Assembly (NCBI GenBank): GCA_016584305.1
Contig: JACEEZ010000469.1
Coordinates: 124,001-188,000, forward strand
Direction of reading: 5' to 3'
From: Chionoecetes opilio
Lineage: Eukaryota; Arthropoda; Malacostraca; Decapoda; Majidae
Length of the DNA: 64,000 nucleotides
The position numbers were made by a program, and so were the translations under genes. Positions 44,747 to 57,165 of the stretch are shown here, in pieces. Position 1 is the first letter of the stretch; the number at the start of each line of letters is the position of its first letter. A model generated the notes under the pieces. It was given only the letters and a program-made list of their open reading frames with translations. It made no database searches and was not told the DNA's origin.

Positions 44747-45605
44747 CTCTATTAGCTCTATTTCTAGCCTCAATACATTGTTTCCTAGGTCGGAGGTCTG
44801 GGCTCACCCTCACTCCAAGATCTTTTTCACCTTCTGATCTGTTCAGCGATACATTGCGTATGGTGTATCTATTACCAGGGTTTTTTCTACCAACATTCAT
44901 AACGCTGCACTTATCAATATTATATTCCATCTGCCATCTGACTACCCACTCATTAAGTTTATCTAAGTCTCCCTGCAATGTGTTTACATCAGACTGTGAT
45001 CCAATAATCCTATCTACCTTAGTATCATCAGCAAACTTGCTGATATAATTTCTAATCCCACTATCCAAGTCGTTGATGTAAATCAAAAAAAGTAATGGAC
45101 CCAAAACAGACACTTGTGGAACTCCACTTGTCACCTGTCTCCATTCAGATTTAGAACCATTAATTGTAACCCTTTATTGCCTATCACTTAGCCAAGCTCT
45201 GATCCAACGAAGAACCTTCCCATCTATTCCATGAGCCTTAACCTTATTTAAGAGTCGCTCGTGTGGTACCTTGTCGAATGTCTTACTAAAGTCCAGGTAT
45301 ATTATATCATAATCCTTATCACTATCTGCCGTATCATAAACTTTCCTATAAAACTCAATAAATTGGTGAGACATGGCCTACCCTTGGTGAATCCATGTTG
45401 TGAATCATTGATCAAACTATGTTTTTCTAAATGCTCTCTAATGTTTTTTGTAATAATAGATTCCAATAATTTACCTACCACTGACGTTAGAATAACGGGT
45501 CGATAATTATTTGACTTTAGTCCTCTGTCTCCCTTCTTAAATATGGGGACTACATTTCCTTTCCTCCACAATAACGGCACATCACCTATATCAATCGATT
45601 TACTA

Positions 45606-45720
45606 TTATCTATTCGATTATGTATTACTTTTATCATTATTATCATTATTATCACTACTATTATTATTATTATAATTATTATTATTATAATTATTACTAT
45701 CGTTATTTTTGTATTGTTCT
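45606..45720. repeat. (ATT)n microsatellite
   Basis: Imperfect ATT/ATC triplets continuing the type seen at 42843-43040, as if the CR1 inserted into the tract. Confidence 0.8.
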
Positions 45721-46130
45721 TACAATTAGATTGATACAGCGTTAAGCTCAAAAGATACATTTTAAAATAATTTGAACAGGAGGTTAAGAGATTGGAGGAG
45801 TAATATCAAGATCAAGAATGACAAAATAGTGGTGATAGTAATGAAAATAGTAATGATGACAATTTTGTTGATAAAACCAGTCAAAATAGTGCTAACTAAA
45901 TGTCTGTGCGTGTGTGTGGGGTGGTGGTTTGTGTTAAGTCATTCATATACTATATGGTCTAGGATCTACGTAGCAAAAATATAACACGCACACGTACACA
46001 CGACACCTTTAAAGGTGAGGTGAACACGAGTGGCGCCAGCGGCATCTTAGCTCTCCGTTGCTACTTGACTACGCAAGCGACGGAGGGATCGAACTCTTGA
46101 AAGATTACCAGACGAATCCAAGCTCTGTCT
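45721..46130. other. Unassigned intron DNA before dpr exon 3
   Basis: Nothing recognised apart from GTAATGA/GATAGTA words. Confidence 0.5.
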
Positions 46131-46203
<73 letters not shown>

Positions 46204-46227
46204 TGTGTGTCTGTGTGTCTGTGTGTC

Positions 46228-46287
<60 letters not shown>
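46131..46287. repeat. (GT)n microsatellite close to a dpr splice acceptor
   Basis: Two GT blocks separated by (TGTGTGTC)n, ending 34 bp before exon 46322. On the sense RNA it is a UG repeat. Confidence 0.95.
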
Positions 46288-46289
<2 letters not shown>

Positions 46290-46321
46290 GTGTACTTACA
46301 CCTATAACTCAATCCCCCTAG

Positions 46322-46502
46322 GAGCAGAAGCGAGTGGTGGACGGTGAAGGCGGTGGGCGGCGGGTGGAGCTGAAGCGGGAGGAGGGAAAGCCAACGGTGG
46401 GCACCCTGCTCATCCCAGCAGCCTCGAACCGGGACCAAGGTGACTACACCTGCGCGCCCGCCACACTACCCAACGCCACCGTCACCCTCCATGTCATCAA
46501 CG
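46322..46502 (+). CDS. dpr-like: dpr-like exon: rest of Ig domain 2
   Basis: After CCCCCTAG the frame reads EQKRVVDGEGGGRRVELKRE, GKPTVGTLLIPAASNRDQGD, YTCAPATLPNATVTLHVIN and one base of a Gly codon. D-x-G-D-Y-T-C is the strand-F Ig motif pairing with the IKC cysteine of the previous exon. TLLI-A-x-x-D-x-G and V-LHVING are typical Dpr. NAT is a potential N-glycosylation site. The donor G|GTGAGG lies at 46502/46503. Confidence 0.88.
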
Positions 46503-47452
46503 GTGAGGGGCGTGTGCTGGTGTAATACTGCGTGATAACAAATGCATAGAATAAGATCTTCATTTAACACGTTCGCAAACATTACAACGATGGCCTATGG
46601 CTGGTCTAAACAAAGTATTGCGGACGGGTAGGGCTGAAGTGACGCTACAGAGCACCTGGGCACAGAAACACATCACTGACTGTTTGAAAATAGCCCAGAT
46701 AATGTCTTAGAAGTTTTGAAGATATCACGGAGAGGTTTGAAATTTCCTTCCATTGGAGCGTTAATCAAATGGAACAGAGTGTAAAAACATAATACTAAAA
46801 GAAAAGTTGCCATAATCTGTCTCTACTATATGGGGCTGGCAACTCATTAACCTACAACTATAACATAATGTCATTCATGGGCATTAATGTAGAGGAAATA
46901 ATTAGGTAAACAAGTAGAATAAGATTAAATGAGGCAGACGCAAAGGGGAGTACTTAATGGCGCCATCCCTTCAAAATTATTAGCAAGGGAAAGAGAAGTA
47001 ACACGGAAGTGATTAATAATCTCCCTCACCTCCACAGTTCCTTCCTCCACTGAGAGCCAGGCGCAGCCCTTCCTCAGGCACCCTATAGGGCCAGCATGGG
47101 AGCGCCTCGTCTTATCAGTGATGGCCAGACCTGCCTACCCTTGACAGGAGACCGCTGAACCTAGCTTCTCAGGATCACAGGGACGGGGACTAGGGCGGCT
47201 TTCCTTTTTTCCAATAAGTTTACCGCCACAGGCGACATGTGGAGGCGGATTGAAGTGGTGGAACCTCCGTTATCAGTTTGTGATGATGTTTTCCCATCAT
47301 CACACACACAGTTTCAATGATCCGTCCATGGTGTCAATTTTCTACATAAAATCATCCACATGTATTTATTTCATTTTGATATTACTCACGTTTCACAAAT
47401 TTGTGTTGGAGTATGTCTTCACAAACTGGGGAACCCATCGACCTCGTTTTAT

Positions 47453-47534
<82 letters not shown>

Positions 47535-47580
47535 GATGATGATGATGATGTTGATGATGATAGTGATGATGATGATTATG
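47453..47580. repeat. (GAT)n trinucleotide repeat
   Basis: About 40 units, pure for the first 75 bp, then interrupted by GAA, GTT and AGT. Confidence 0.95.
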
Positions 47581-47844
47581 ATGAAGATGATGTAGATAAG
47601 AAGGAGGAGAAAAACAACGCGGAGAAGGGGAAGGACGAGACCTGCGATGCTGACATATTGATATAAATACAAAGATGAAACAAACAAACAAACAAGCAAG
47701 TAAGCAAATATGAATATATGATTTCTCTAAAGTTATCGTCTTTAAGCGGTGAAAAATTTCCTTCCAATCGCATCCAAAGATAAATTCAAACGGGAGTAAG
47801 AGCCTCGCATTTGCATGCCTTTCAAATTTTTTTTGTATACATAT

Positions 47845-48178
47845 TTGCTTATTGCACCTGTAAGCAGTATGACCTCCAGGGCTCGGATGGTAGACCCTGG
47901 AGGTTCACTTGAGGGTTGTGATGGTTGGTCCTCGTCCGTGGTGGCGTAGGCAGGATTTATTTATTTATTTTTATTTATTTTTATTTATAGGGGCGCCTGT
48001 AATTAGGCCCCATGTGTACTCTGATGCATTCGCCGTCGAAGGTAGAATGGGCAGCATGCGGGTGATCTTCGGCCACTCGACGATTGCAGAAAATATTTGG
48101 CACCCCTCGGGGATCGAACTCGACACACCGAGTACGCAGCTTGCAGGCGCTAACCACTCTGCCACCGCCTCTCCGAAG
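47845..48178 (-). mobile_element. tRNA-derived SINE, family C
   Basis: The minus strand begins GGCGGTGGCAGAGTGGTTAG and GAGTTCGATCCCC. Body and terminal CTGGAGG...CCTCCAGG hairpin as in the other C copies. A (TTTA)n-rich stretch lies in the middle. Confidence 0.8.
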
Positions 48179-48578
48179 GTGTAACTTAAACAAAATATTA
48201 AAAAAATAATGATAAAAGCGACAGCAACCCGCATTGTTTAATCCTGTGGTATTTTTACACGTTACAAAACGTAAGATAAAAACATTATCAAGCGACAATG
48301 CTCTATAATGACAGAATTATACAAGTAGATTTTCGTTAATAGTGAGCCTACAGTGCTAATCATACAGTATATTTATATTCATCGTTGATTAGTTTTATCT
48401 ATTTGTTTCCATGTTTGAAAATATGTTCATCTCTTCTTGTACTTTCTTTGGTAAGCTAAGATCCATTCCTTGCAGGACACAAGTGACTGATGCCGGGAGG
48501 GTCATATAATATGATAGTGATTCACATTTTCATACACATTGATCACACATAGGCTATCTCAACCTTTTTCCCCTCCAG

Positions 48579-48721
48579 GAGAGCATCCGGCAGCCATGCA
48601 CGGTGGAGGACCTCAGAGCAGACCCTCCCCGTCCCCGCTCTTTCTGTGTTGCCTGCTAACCTGCTGGCTCCTGGAACGCCGCTCCCGCTACCCTCTCCCA
48701 CCCTCATTGTGTTCCAGGTGA
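48579..48721 (+). CDS. dpr-like: dpr-like last exon: C-terminal tail
   Basis: Acceptor CCCTCCAG, then (G)EHPAAMHGGG, PQSRPSPSP, LFLCCLLTCWLL, ERRSRYPLPPSLCSR and TGA at 48719-48721. NGEHPAAM is the conserved stretch at the end of Ig2 in many Dprs. The 12-residue hydrophobic run with a basic tail could be a short membrane segment or a GPI-attachment signal. An alternative donor CCAG|GTGATC overlaps the stop, so other 3' isoforms are possible. Confidence 0.85.
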
Positions 48722-49912
48722 TCTCAGCGGCACCCGCGACATCCTTAGGTGTCACAAATGTTTTCTTCTTGAAGGGAGAAAGAGGAAGGAACGCCAGCAG
48801 TATATCAGACCCAATTGCAGAGTTAAATAGCAATCATGGTGTGGCACCTCGTTGGACCTTATATTTTTGTATCCTGTTGAAGAGTGTGATTTACTTGATT
48901 TACATGACGTCTGTGAGCTGTCTGTGGCGTGTGTGAGTAGTGAAAGAGAAGCATCAAGGTGAGGGAAACGCCGTTCTCCTCAAAGCGTAGATAAACTAAG
49001 GTTTTATTCTCCTCAACGAGGATCAGTTACAAGACCACGCAGTCTCACGTAAATAATTCCCGCTGATGTGAAACGACAGACTTTTCAAAATGCAGAAAGA
49101 GAATACCCAGGAAGAACTCGGCCTGGGGAAAATATTGAAAATAATGTGTAATTACTAATTTTCTGCACCAAGGAAGAAAGATAGGGCTGGGGCAAGTTGC
49201 GGGAGAGACTCAAGTGACCCCACCTCATTCCACCGCGTCCCTATCAAGTTTGTTAAATATAGGGACCTGTCATAATATATTATCATATCCATAGAAGAAC
49301 AAAAAATGCATGATTACCAACATTATCATGGAGAGTCATTACGATAAGTCATTAGTGCACCTCACACCGGCCATGTGATCTTGACCATGCTCATCACCAT
49401 CTTCGTTGGAGTCATCATCCTCACCATCTTCACCTTCACATCGCATCTGTACACTCGACATCATCCGTCATCATAATCATCACCACTGCTGTAATTATAT
49501 GCCCCCCCCCCCGTGTCATCCGATTATTTAATCCAGTTGTTGCCTGTGATTGTTGCAATACGAGTCTAATCAATGAAAATAGATGTTGCTGTGCTGCCAG
49601 GTCTCTTCTCCCCTTCTGACCTGCCTTGCGACCATCAACATAACACTGCACCTCTGCTAATCCACACATGACGTACTACTACCACAGCGGCAGCACCCCC
49701 ACCACGCCTTCCTCCTGTGTTACGTTGTCACACTCCGCTTGTGACTCTTTTAGTTCATAGTCATTCTATTTTGTTAGTTGCTCATTAAGTAATAATGATA
49801 ATGATGGTGACACTAGATTTTGTTTTAACACCTCAACCTGGCGTAACGTAGAAGCCATTCAAGGGGATGAGTCAAAACTCTTTGAAAGGTGAGAAAATTT
49901 TAACCCGAACGA
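48722..49912. other. Downstream of dpr: 3' UTR and unique DNA
   Basis: No AATAAA within the first 200 bp. No gene recognised. A C-run is at 49503-49512. Confidence 0.5.

Positions 49913-50003
<91 letters not shown>
49913..50003. repeat. (CA)n microsatellite
   Basis: About 90 bp, leading into a SINE A. Confidence 0.95.
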
Positions 50004-50005
<2 letters not shown>

Positions 50006-50009
50006 ACCG

Positions 50010-50297
50010 TCCACCGTCCACACACGTTACACCGCCCGATGGTCAATTGAATAGTACGCTGGCCTGCCATTCTATGGTTAGCCGGTTCGAATCCTCGCTG
50101 CTCCCGGGGATTTTTCACTGACAAATTCGGGCGGTTACTGTCTCCTTTGGGCAAGGGGATGGGGGGTGTGGTGTATGACGGCCCAGCATTACCCAAATAT
50201 CGGTAATAATGAGCTCTAAGCTCGCTCCGGGAGGGTGAAGATGGCGATCGCGAGTCCGGCTCGCGTGGACAAGACCACAGGTGAATGACACACACCA
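50010..50297 (+). mobile_element. tRNA-derived SINE, family A
   Basis: It has the best B box of the family: GGTTCGAATCCTCG at about 50085. Body GGCGGTTACTGTCTCCTTTG, CAGCATTACCCAAATATCGG, end GGCTCGCGTGGACAAGACCA. The (CA)n stands before it and short CA runs after it. Confidence 0.85.
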
Positions 50298-51308
50298 AAG
50301 ACTATTGTATGCAGTAGTCTTTGCACACACACATATACACATAGTAATAACACTACCTAGCGTTCCCTGTGTAGTCCTGTGGTATCTTCATTTAGTCTGT
50401 AGATACATTTAGAGATCAATTACAAATGTTACCCGTGTGTCCCTCCCAACGAGTCATCCCCGTCATTTTACGAGTCTATTTTGTATACTGTGTGTGACAA
50501 ATCCTTCAAGGGATTAAAGTTGTTTCGTATTTCGAGGCCGCGTAGGTGTAAATCCTGACATCCCTCGTGCGTAACCCCAAGAGCCTTGCTGTATCTTTGT
50601 GGAGGATAGTACTGGCCGCCACGCAGTTCATTGGTGTTGGATCCCAAGCGAGGACACGATTCACAAGGATATTTGAGTATTTCGCAGAGAGTGGCATTTC
50701 TCAAGTGATGACTTGGCTGTGTACAAGTAAACTAGAATACGAGTAGCCTAAAGGGGTCTATGAGACCACGCAAGCTGGACGTGGGCGGCCAACCATTACT
50801 CATAAGTAAGATGCATTACTCAAGACGTGTGAGCGTGAAATTTGGAAATAAGTAGAGCAAACTCTCCACAAAATCGGATGTGCAGGCTGCGAAGACACGA
50901 GCAGTCTGGAACACGTTTCTAAAGCGTCATCTGAGTTTGACCTCTCCACAAGAACCAGGCAGAAAGGGGTCATATCCTTTTATATTTCACTGAGTTTACT
51001 GTTCATTTCCAGCCTGGCCGGAGTCGGGCAGCCATGTAACACACATGAGGACTATTTGTTAAACAATTTTATCATGTAAAAATGTGTCGAAATACAGTTG
51101 AAATCTTCGTAAACGTTTTATTAGTTGATGTTCCTTGAGATAAGTAAAAGCACATATATCATAAGCTTTCATATGCGAGTTTAAAGCTGAGGAAAACATT
51201 AAGAAGTAATCATGACTTCCCCGATTATGAATACAGTGCGTGATGCTGATCATTAAAAAAAATTGTCCTTGAGCTTCAAATTAAACACCTTGTTCTTTAT
51301 GTATGATG
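50298..51308. other. Unassigned unique DNA
   Basis: No feature recognised. A 78-codon minus-strand frame (50704-50468) with Cys residues has no recognisable homology. Confidence 0.45.
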
Positions 51309-51595
51309 ATTTTTTTTTTTTTTTTTTACATAACAAAGGACTGGTCATGTAAAAAAAAGAGGAAACAAAACGCCCTCTTAGTTGCCAATCCGAATAAAGA
51401 AGAAAGTAAGAGAATGAAAAAAGGAGGGTGGGCCAATTTAGTTCGGGAGGTCTCTTGTCAGTCCTCTCTTGGAAAGATTTAAGTCGTAAGTGGAAAAATA
51501 GAAGCAGGAAGAGAGTTCCAGAGTTTACCAGTATGAAAGAGTAAAGATACTGATTTACTCTTGCATTAGGAAGATGTGCAGAATAGGGATGAGAA

Positions 51596-51922
51596 TTAAC
51601 AGAAAGTCTTTGCAGCGAGGCAACAGAAGGGGGGAGGCATGCAGTTAGCAAGTTCAAAAGAGCAGTGAGCATGAAAATAATGATAGAAGATAGCTAGAGA
51701 AGTAACATTGCGGCGGTGATTTAAAGATTGAAGACAGTCAGTCATAGGAGGGGAGATGATGAGATAAAAAACTTTTGACTCAACCCTGTTTAGGAGGGAT
51801 GTATGAGTGGATCCCCCCCAAACATGTGAGACATACCCATTACATTTGCGGAAAAGGCTCCTCCCTGTACAGAGCAAGCAACTGGGAGGGAGAAAAAAAT
51901 AGACGCAGACGCCACAGGACAC
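51596..51922 (-). pseudogene. Jockey-like ORF2 C-terminal region
   Basis: MSCGVCVYFFLPPSCLLC leads to GRSLFRKCNGYVSHVWGGST, LLNRVESKVFYLIISPPMTD and YHYFHAHCSFELANCMPPP, matching 10170-10440. It continues frameshifted through NARVNQYLYSF and SGTLFLLLFF to about 51450. Confidence 0.8.
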
Positions 51923-51953
51923 CTAACTTCTTAGAAGCTGTTTTAGAAAGAGA

Positions 51954-52544
<591 letters not shown>

Positions 52545-52597
52545 TGAGATGTGAGATTTCCAGTTAAGATTTTTAGTAAAGGATAGTCCTAGAATGT

Positions 52598-53350
52598 TCA
52601 TTGTAGAAGAGGGAGCCAGTTAAGTGCCATTGAAGAAGAGGGGATAGTAGTCTGGTAGGTTTTGTCGAGTAGATAGGTGAAGAAATTGGGTTTTGAGTCA
52701 TTGAACAAAACAAGGTTTGCTTTGCCCCAATCATAAATTATAGAAAGATCAGAAGTTAGGCGCTCTGTGGCATCTCTCCGTGAATCACTTAGTTCCTGTT
52801 GAGTTGGACGTCTAATGAACGACGTTGAAAAATGCAAGGTAAAATCATCAGAATAGGAGTGGATAGGGCTTTGAGTTAGACTTAGAAAATCATAAATGAA
52901 TAATAGAGAGCGAGTGGGTGATAGGACAGAACCCTGAAGAACATCACTGTTGATAGACTTAGGAGAAGAACAATTACCACCTACAGTAGCTGCAATAAAA
53001 TGGGTTGAATGGAAACTTAAGATGAAGGTCCAGAGAGAAGGATATAAACCAAATGAGGCTAGTTTGGAAATTAAAGATTTGTGCCAGACTCTATCAAAAG
53101 CTTTTGATATGTCAAGGGCAACAGCAAAAATTTCACCAAAAGCCCTAAAAGAGGATGACCAAGATTCAATTAAGAAAGCTGGAAGATCGCCAGTAGATCG
53201 CCCTTTACGTAAACCGTGCTGGTGGTCAGATAGAAGATTGTGAGCAAATAGATGCTTAAGAATCTTCTTATTAAGTATAGATTCGAAAGATTTAGAAAGG
53301 CAGGAACTTAAAGGTATAGGACGGTATTTTGAAGGGTTAGAACGGTCACC
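52598..53350 (-). pseudogene. Jockey-like reverse transcriptase
   Basis: An open frame from about 53350 to 52598 reads KGDRSNPSKYRPIPLSSCLS, LLSDHQHGLRKGRSTGDLPA, VALDISKAFDRVWHKSLISK, DVLQGSVLSPTRSLLFIYDF and IHSYSDDFTLHFSTSF. The catalytic box is YSDD instead of the common YADD/FADD. The frame is intact across this piece but truncated by both insertions. Confidence 0.85.
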
Positions 53351-53353
53351 CTT

Positions 53354-53957
53354 TGTGTGGGAAAACGAGCGCGATTTCAACACTGCTCATTAGCCCAGGA
53401 TTCCAGGATACGGTCAAGCTGGGATAGGGGGAGGGCCGTAAGGGTGACGAAAAACACTGTCTAAAATATGAGGAGATTTTACTATGTCTCGCTCCAACAA
53501 ACAAGTATATACAAACAAGTATTTACAAACAAGTATTTACAAACAAGTCCACTACCAGACTCCCGCCCCTGCTACCTGGTTCGCAACAGCCTTCCTCTCA
53601 ACCATAGGTCGCTGAGCACTAGACACAGTGACGACGGCAGACGGAAAGGGTAGTTGACCTGGGCAGCAGGGGACGATTAAGTGTACGCAACAGAGGTGGG
53701 GAGAGAGAGCAACTCCCCGTGTTTCGTCGGGATCTCTTCTCCCCTGGACAGCCGGGGCCAGGCGCCTCGTAACCTCCACTCCAGACTAGAGGACTTCGAG
53801 ACTTCGTGTTGAAGCAGAGGTCGGGACGTGGTGAAGACGTTACTGGTGACCGAACTAGTCCTCATTGGATCCACGAACGGACTGAGCAGGGGGTGGAAGA
53901 GGGAGGAGGGGGCGGAACAAGCGCCCGAACGCCTGAAAGTGCTGGTTCGCCCTTACA
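53354..53957. mobile_element. Solo LTR with 5-bp duplication
   Basis: It begins TGTGTGGG, ends CCCTTACA, and is flanked by CCCTT at 53349-53353 and 53958-53962. TG...CA ends plus a 5-bp duplication are the signature of an LTR retrotransposon. It is 604 bp long with no internal region, so it is a solo LTR. It sits between ...PVPKKG and KGDRSN of the LINE RT. A tandem ACAAACAAGTATTT lies near 53505-53550. Confidence 0.85.
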
Positions 53958-54540
53958 CCCTTCTTAGGGACAGGTTGGATATGAGCAAACCTCCAGCAAG
54001 AAGGAAAGGTGGAAGTAGATAGACATAGACGGAAAAGTTTGACCAGGTAGGGTCCAAGCACAGAAGCACAGTTTTTGAGAACAATAGGAGGGACTCCGTA
54101 AGGACCGTAAGCCTTGCCCAGAGAGGGCAAAGAAAACATCATTATGAAGGATCTTAAAAACAGCCATAAAAATATCAGAGGATGGAAGAGAAGGAGGAAC
54201 AAGCCCTTCAACAACATGAGAGGAATTTTCAGCAAAGGTTTATGCAAAGAGTTAAGCTTTAGAAATAGATGAGACAGCTGTGTTATCTGTCATCTCGGTG
54301 AAGCATAGGAGGGAAAGATGAAGAAGAAAAAGTGTTAGAGATGTTATTAGCTAGATACCAGAAGATACGATACGAGTTTGATTCAGAAAGATTTTGACAT
54401 TTTCTATAAAAGAAGAAGATTTTGGTGAGTAGAAGAAAAGATTTGGCATGATTACAGGCAGAAATACAAAGAACATGAGTTTCAGGATATGGATGGTTAC
54501 GGTACCGTAAATGGAGGTAAACTGTATTGACAGGAATGTG
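53958..54540 (-). pseudogene. Jockey-like ORF2, RT start and linker
   Basis: Minus-strand pieces: FPSCWRFAHIQPVPKKG just above 53962, GKAYGPYGVPPIVLKNCASV near 54110-54060, SSFIENVKIFLNQTRIVSSG near 54410-54355. These precede the RT in Jockey-group LINEs. Several stops. Confidence 0.7.
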
Positions 54541-54548
54541 TCAAGTAA

Positions 54549-54790
54549 GATTTTTTTTTTACACCATGCAGGATGGCTATGGGCAAAAAAAAAAGTAGCA
54601 AAAAAACGCTTATTTGCCAATCCCTATAAAGAAAACAGTAAGAAAATATAGAAAGGGGGCTGGGCCAATTTAGTTCGGGAGTTTTCTTGTCACTCCTCTC
54701 ATGAAAAGATTTAAGTCGTAGGATGGTGGAGGAATATAAAAAGGAAGAGAGTTCCAGAGTTTACCAGTGAAGAGATTACAGAACCGTAAG
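54549..54790 (-). mobile_element. Jockey-like LINE 3' end
   Basis: A T-run at 54549-54560 marks the poly(A) tail. GGCCAATTTAGTTCGGGAG and GTTCCAGAGTTTACCAGTGA match 51434 and 51515. 5'-truncated after about 230 bp. Confidence 0.8.
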
Positions 54791-54990
54791 TTAGCATGTG
54801 CCGCAATCGTTCCCACTTAAAACACAGTGAATAAAAAGACATCACCAGCTTCTTTACTAACTATTACCATATTAGGTTATTACCATTACGCCGCTGAAAC
54901 TGTAAATAAAAAAAACATATAAAATATTCTCATAAAGAGGAAAAATTGTTTAAAGGGGAATAGTTATCGTAAATAATCCATACAAGTATG
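54791..54990. other. Short spacer
   Basis: No feature recognised. Confidence 0.4.
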
Positions 54991-55162
<172 letters not shown>

Positions 55163-55279
55163 ATTAAGGCTAAATTGTAAATGTCATACGAAAAAAAATC
55201 GGTCTCGTCATTTTTAAAGGTGGCCTCTCATTTTTCTGGATCATTAGCTCCGGCCGACACCATCCTGGTGGCCCGTCGC

Positions 55280-55280
<1 letters not shown>

Positions 55281-55336
<56 letters not shown>

Positions 55337-55382
55337 ACATACATACAAACACACACACACACACACACACATAAACACACAC
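55281..55382. repeat. (CA)n microsatellite
   Basis: About 100 bp in front of a SINE A. Confidence 0.95.
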
Positions 55383-55397
55383 CTGAACGGCCTACTC

Positions 55398-55667
55398 ACC
55401 GCCTGAACGGCTCAGTGGGTTAGAGCGTCAGGCACCATTCTGTGGTCCACCGTTCGATCCCCAGCCCCACTCATTCCCGGGGATTTTTCCACTGAGCAAT
55501 TTGGGCGGTTACTGTTCTCCTTGAGCAAGGGGATGGGGGGGGGTATGGTGTGTAAGGTCCCATCATTACCCAAAGATCGGTAATAATGAGTTCCAAGCTC
55601 GCAACGGAAGGGTGAAACTGACGATCGCGATTCTGACTAACATGGACAAGACCATGGGTTAATGAAT
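55398..55667 (+). mobile_element. tRNA-derived SINE, family A
   Basis: CGCCTGAACGGCTCAGTGGG and TTAGAGCGTCAGGCACC form the A-box region; CCGTTCGATCCCCAG is the B box. A fragment GCCTACTCACCGCCTGAACGG shows a doubled start. (CA)n lies on both sides. Confidence 0.85.
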
Positions 55668-55870
<203 letters not shown>

Positions 55871-55898
55871 TCCGACCTGAGACATACATACATACATA

Positions 55899-56516
55899 CC
55901 GCCTGAACGGTTTGGTGGGTTAGGGCGTCCGGCACCATTCTGTGGTCCGGCGTTCCCCGGCCCCGCTCATTCCCAGGGATTTTTCCACTGAGAAATTCGG
56001 GTGGTTACTGACCCCTTGAGTAATGGGATGGGTGTGTGTGGTGTGTGAAGTCCCAACATTACCCAAAGATCGGTAATAATGAGCTCCAAGAACGCACTGG
56101 GAGGGTGAAAATGGCGATCGCGAGTCGGACTCATAAGAACATAAGAAAATAAGGAAGTTACAAGAGGCCGTGAGACCTACACGAGGTAGTTCCTGTTACT
56201 TAATACTATCTGCATCCACTTTTCATCCCCATCCATGAATGTATCTAGCCTCCTTTTAAAGCTCCCTAATGACTCCGCACTAAATACCTGACGACTGAGT
56301 CCATTCCAATCATTTGGAATTGAACCAGCCACCCTACCACCCTATTTGTGAACCAGTTTATCTCTATTTCTTTACTAAATCTACGCTTTCCAGTTTGAAA
56401 TGCCTTACTTCTTGTTCTACCTTGAGTACTAGCCGTAAGAACTTTTCCTACGTCTCCTTTATTGTAGACTCGCGTGGACAAGACCATTGGTGAATCACAC
56501 ATACACTCACATACAC
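55899..56516 (+). mobile_element. tRNA-derived SINE, family A, split by a CR1 tail
   Basis: 55899-56132 and 56467-56516 together form a full A element (CGCCTGAACGGTTTGGTGGG ... GACTCGCGTGGACAAGACCA). Confidence 0.85.
56133..56466 (-). mobile_element. CR1-like LINE 3' end inside a SINE
   Basis: ATAAGAACATAAG on + marks the 3' tail. The minus strand reads YNKGDVGKVLTASTQGRTRS and FSKEIEINWFTNRVV. GACTC is duplicated at 56128-56132 and 56467-56471. Confidence 0.9.
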
Positions 56517-56854
56517 ACATAAACACAAAAACTAAATAAAGATACTTTTGGTCTCCCAAGTGACGCGTTTTTACCCTAGGGCCAGATTACCTTGACTGTC
56601 GCATGTGGTGGTGGATGACGTCACCATGACGTAATCAGTGTTATAGCGAGGTTTTCTTCTTATATACGTATAACCCATTGATAATGGACATCAATAGTAG
56701 TTATCATAACTTTTTTTCTTTTTATTACTGTTGCTCTTTCGAAAGACATTGTAATTTGATCATTCAACTAGTAAGAAGGAACTAGTTTGGTGACGGAGGA
56801 AAACAAACATCGTACCTTGCACTGGTTGAGGTATTGGGGGGGATCACAAAGGGC
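56517..56854. other. Unassigned DNA
   Basis: Nothing recognised. Confidence 0.4.
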
Positions 56855-57165
56855 GGTGGCAAAGTAGTTAGAGCCTGTAAGTGGCGAGCTCGGTGATCGC
56901 AGTGCGATTCTCGCCAGGTACCAAAATCTTTCTGCCATTGTCGAGTGGCCGAAGAATAATCATATATTGCCCATTAACTCTACTTTCGACGACAAGTGCA
57001 TCGGAGGACTCAAGGGGGCGGCATAAGCTCCAATCACAGGCACCACTTTAAAGAAAAATCCTGCCTGCGCCACCACAGGTGAGGGCCAACCACCATATAC
57101 CCTCAAATTAACTTCCAGGGCCTACCATCCGACCCTTGGAGGTCGTACTGCCTTATAAAATTATT
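56855..57165 (+). mobile_element. tRNA-derived SINE, family C
   Basis: GGGCGGTGGCAAAGTAGTTA (A-box region), AGTGCGATTCTCGCC (decayed B box), ATTGTCGAGTGGCCGAAGAA, then CTTCCAGGGCCTACC and CCTTGGAGG near the end. Confidence 0.8.

Larger units (their letters stand above)
43250..45600 (-). pseudogene. CR1-like reverse transcriptase around the hAT insertion
   Basis: From 45600: IDIGDVPLLWRKGNVVPIFK, HGFTKGRPCLTNLLSF, LDFSKTFDKVPHERLLNKVK, SGVPQVSVLGPLLFLIYIND, FADDTKVDRI and EKDLGVRVSPDLRPRKQCIE, then the hAT at NRA. It continues as NRVLGFITRSVESRSVEVIP and DYAVQFWSPYYRMDI in the second half. Small indels occur near 45380 and 43450. Confidence 0.88.
43041..45605 (-). mobile_element. CR1-like LINE, 5'-truncated, split by a hAT element
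   Basis: The 3' end (ACATAAGAACATAAGAAAGC on +) starts at 43041; RT sequence reaches 45605, where (ATT)n resumes. 43041-43656 and 44747-45605 are the two halves. Confidence 0.9.
46503..48578 (+). other. dpr-like last intron, 2.1 kb
   Basis: Mostly unique sequence plus a (GAT)n tract and one SINE C. Confidence 0.8.

Noticed and set aside
47250..47666. Poly-Asp protein frame
   Set aside because: Produced by the (GAT)n tract in the last dpr intron.
50080..50110. tRNA gene at the good B box GGTTCGAATCC
   Set aside because: The A-box half is decayed and the unit continues into SINE family A.
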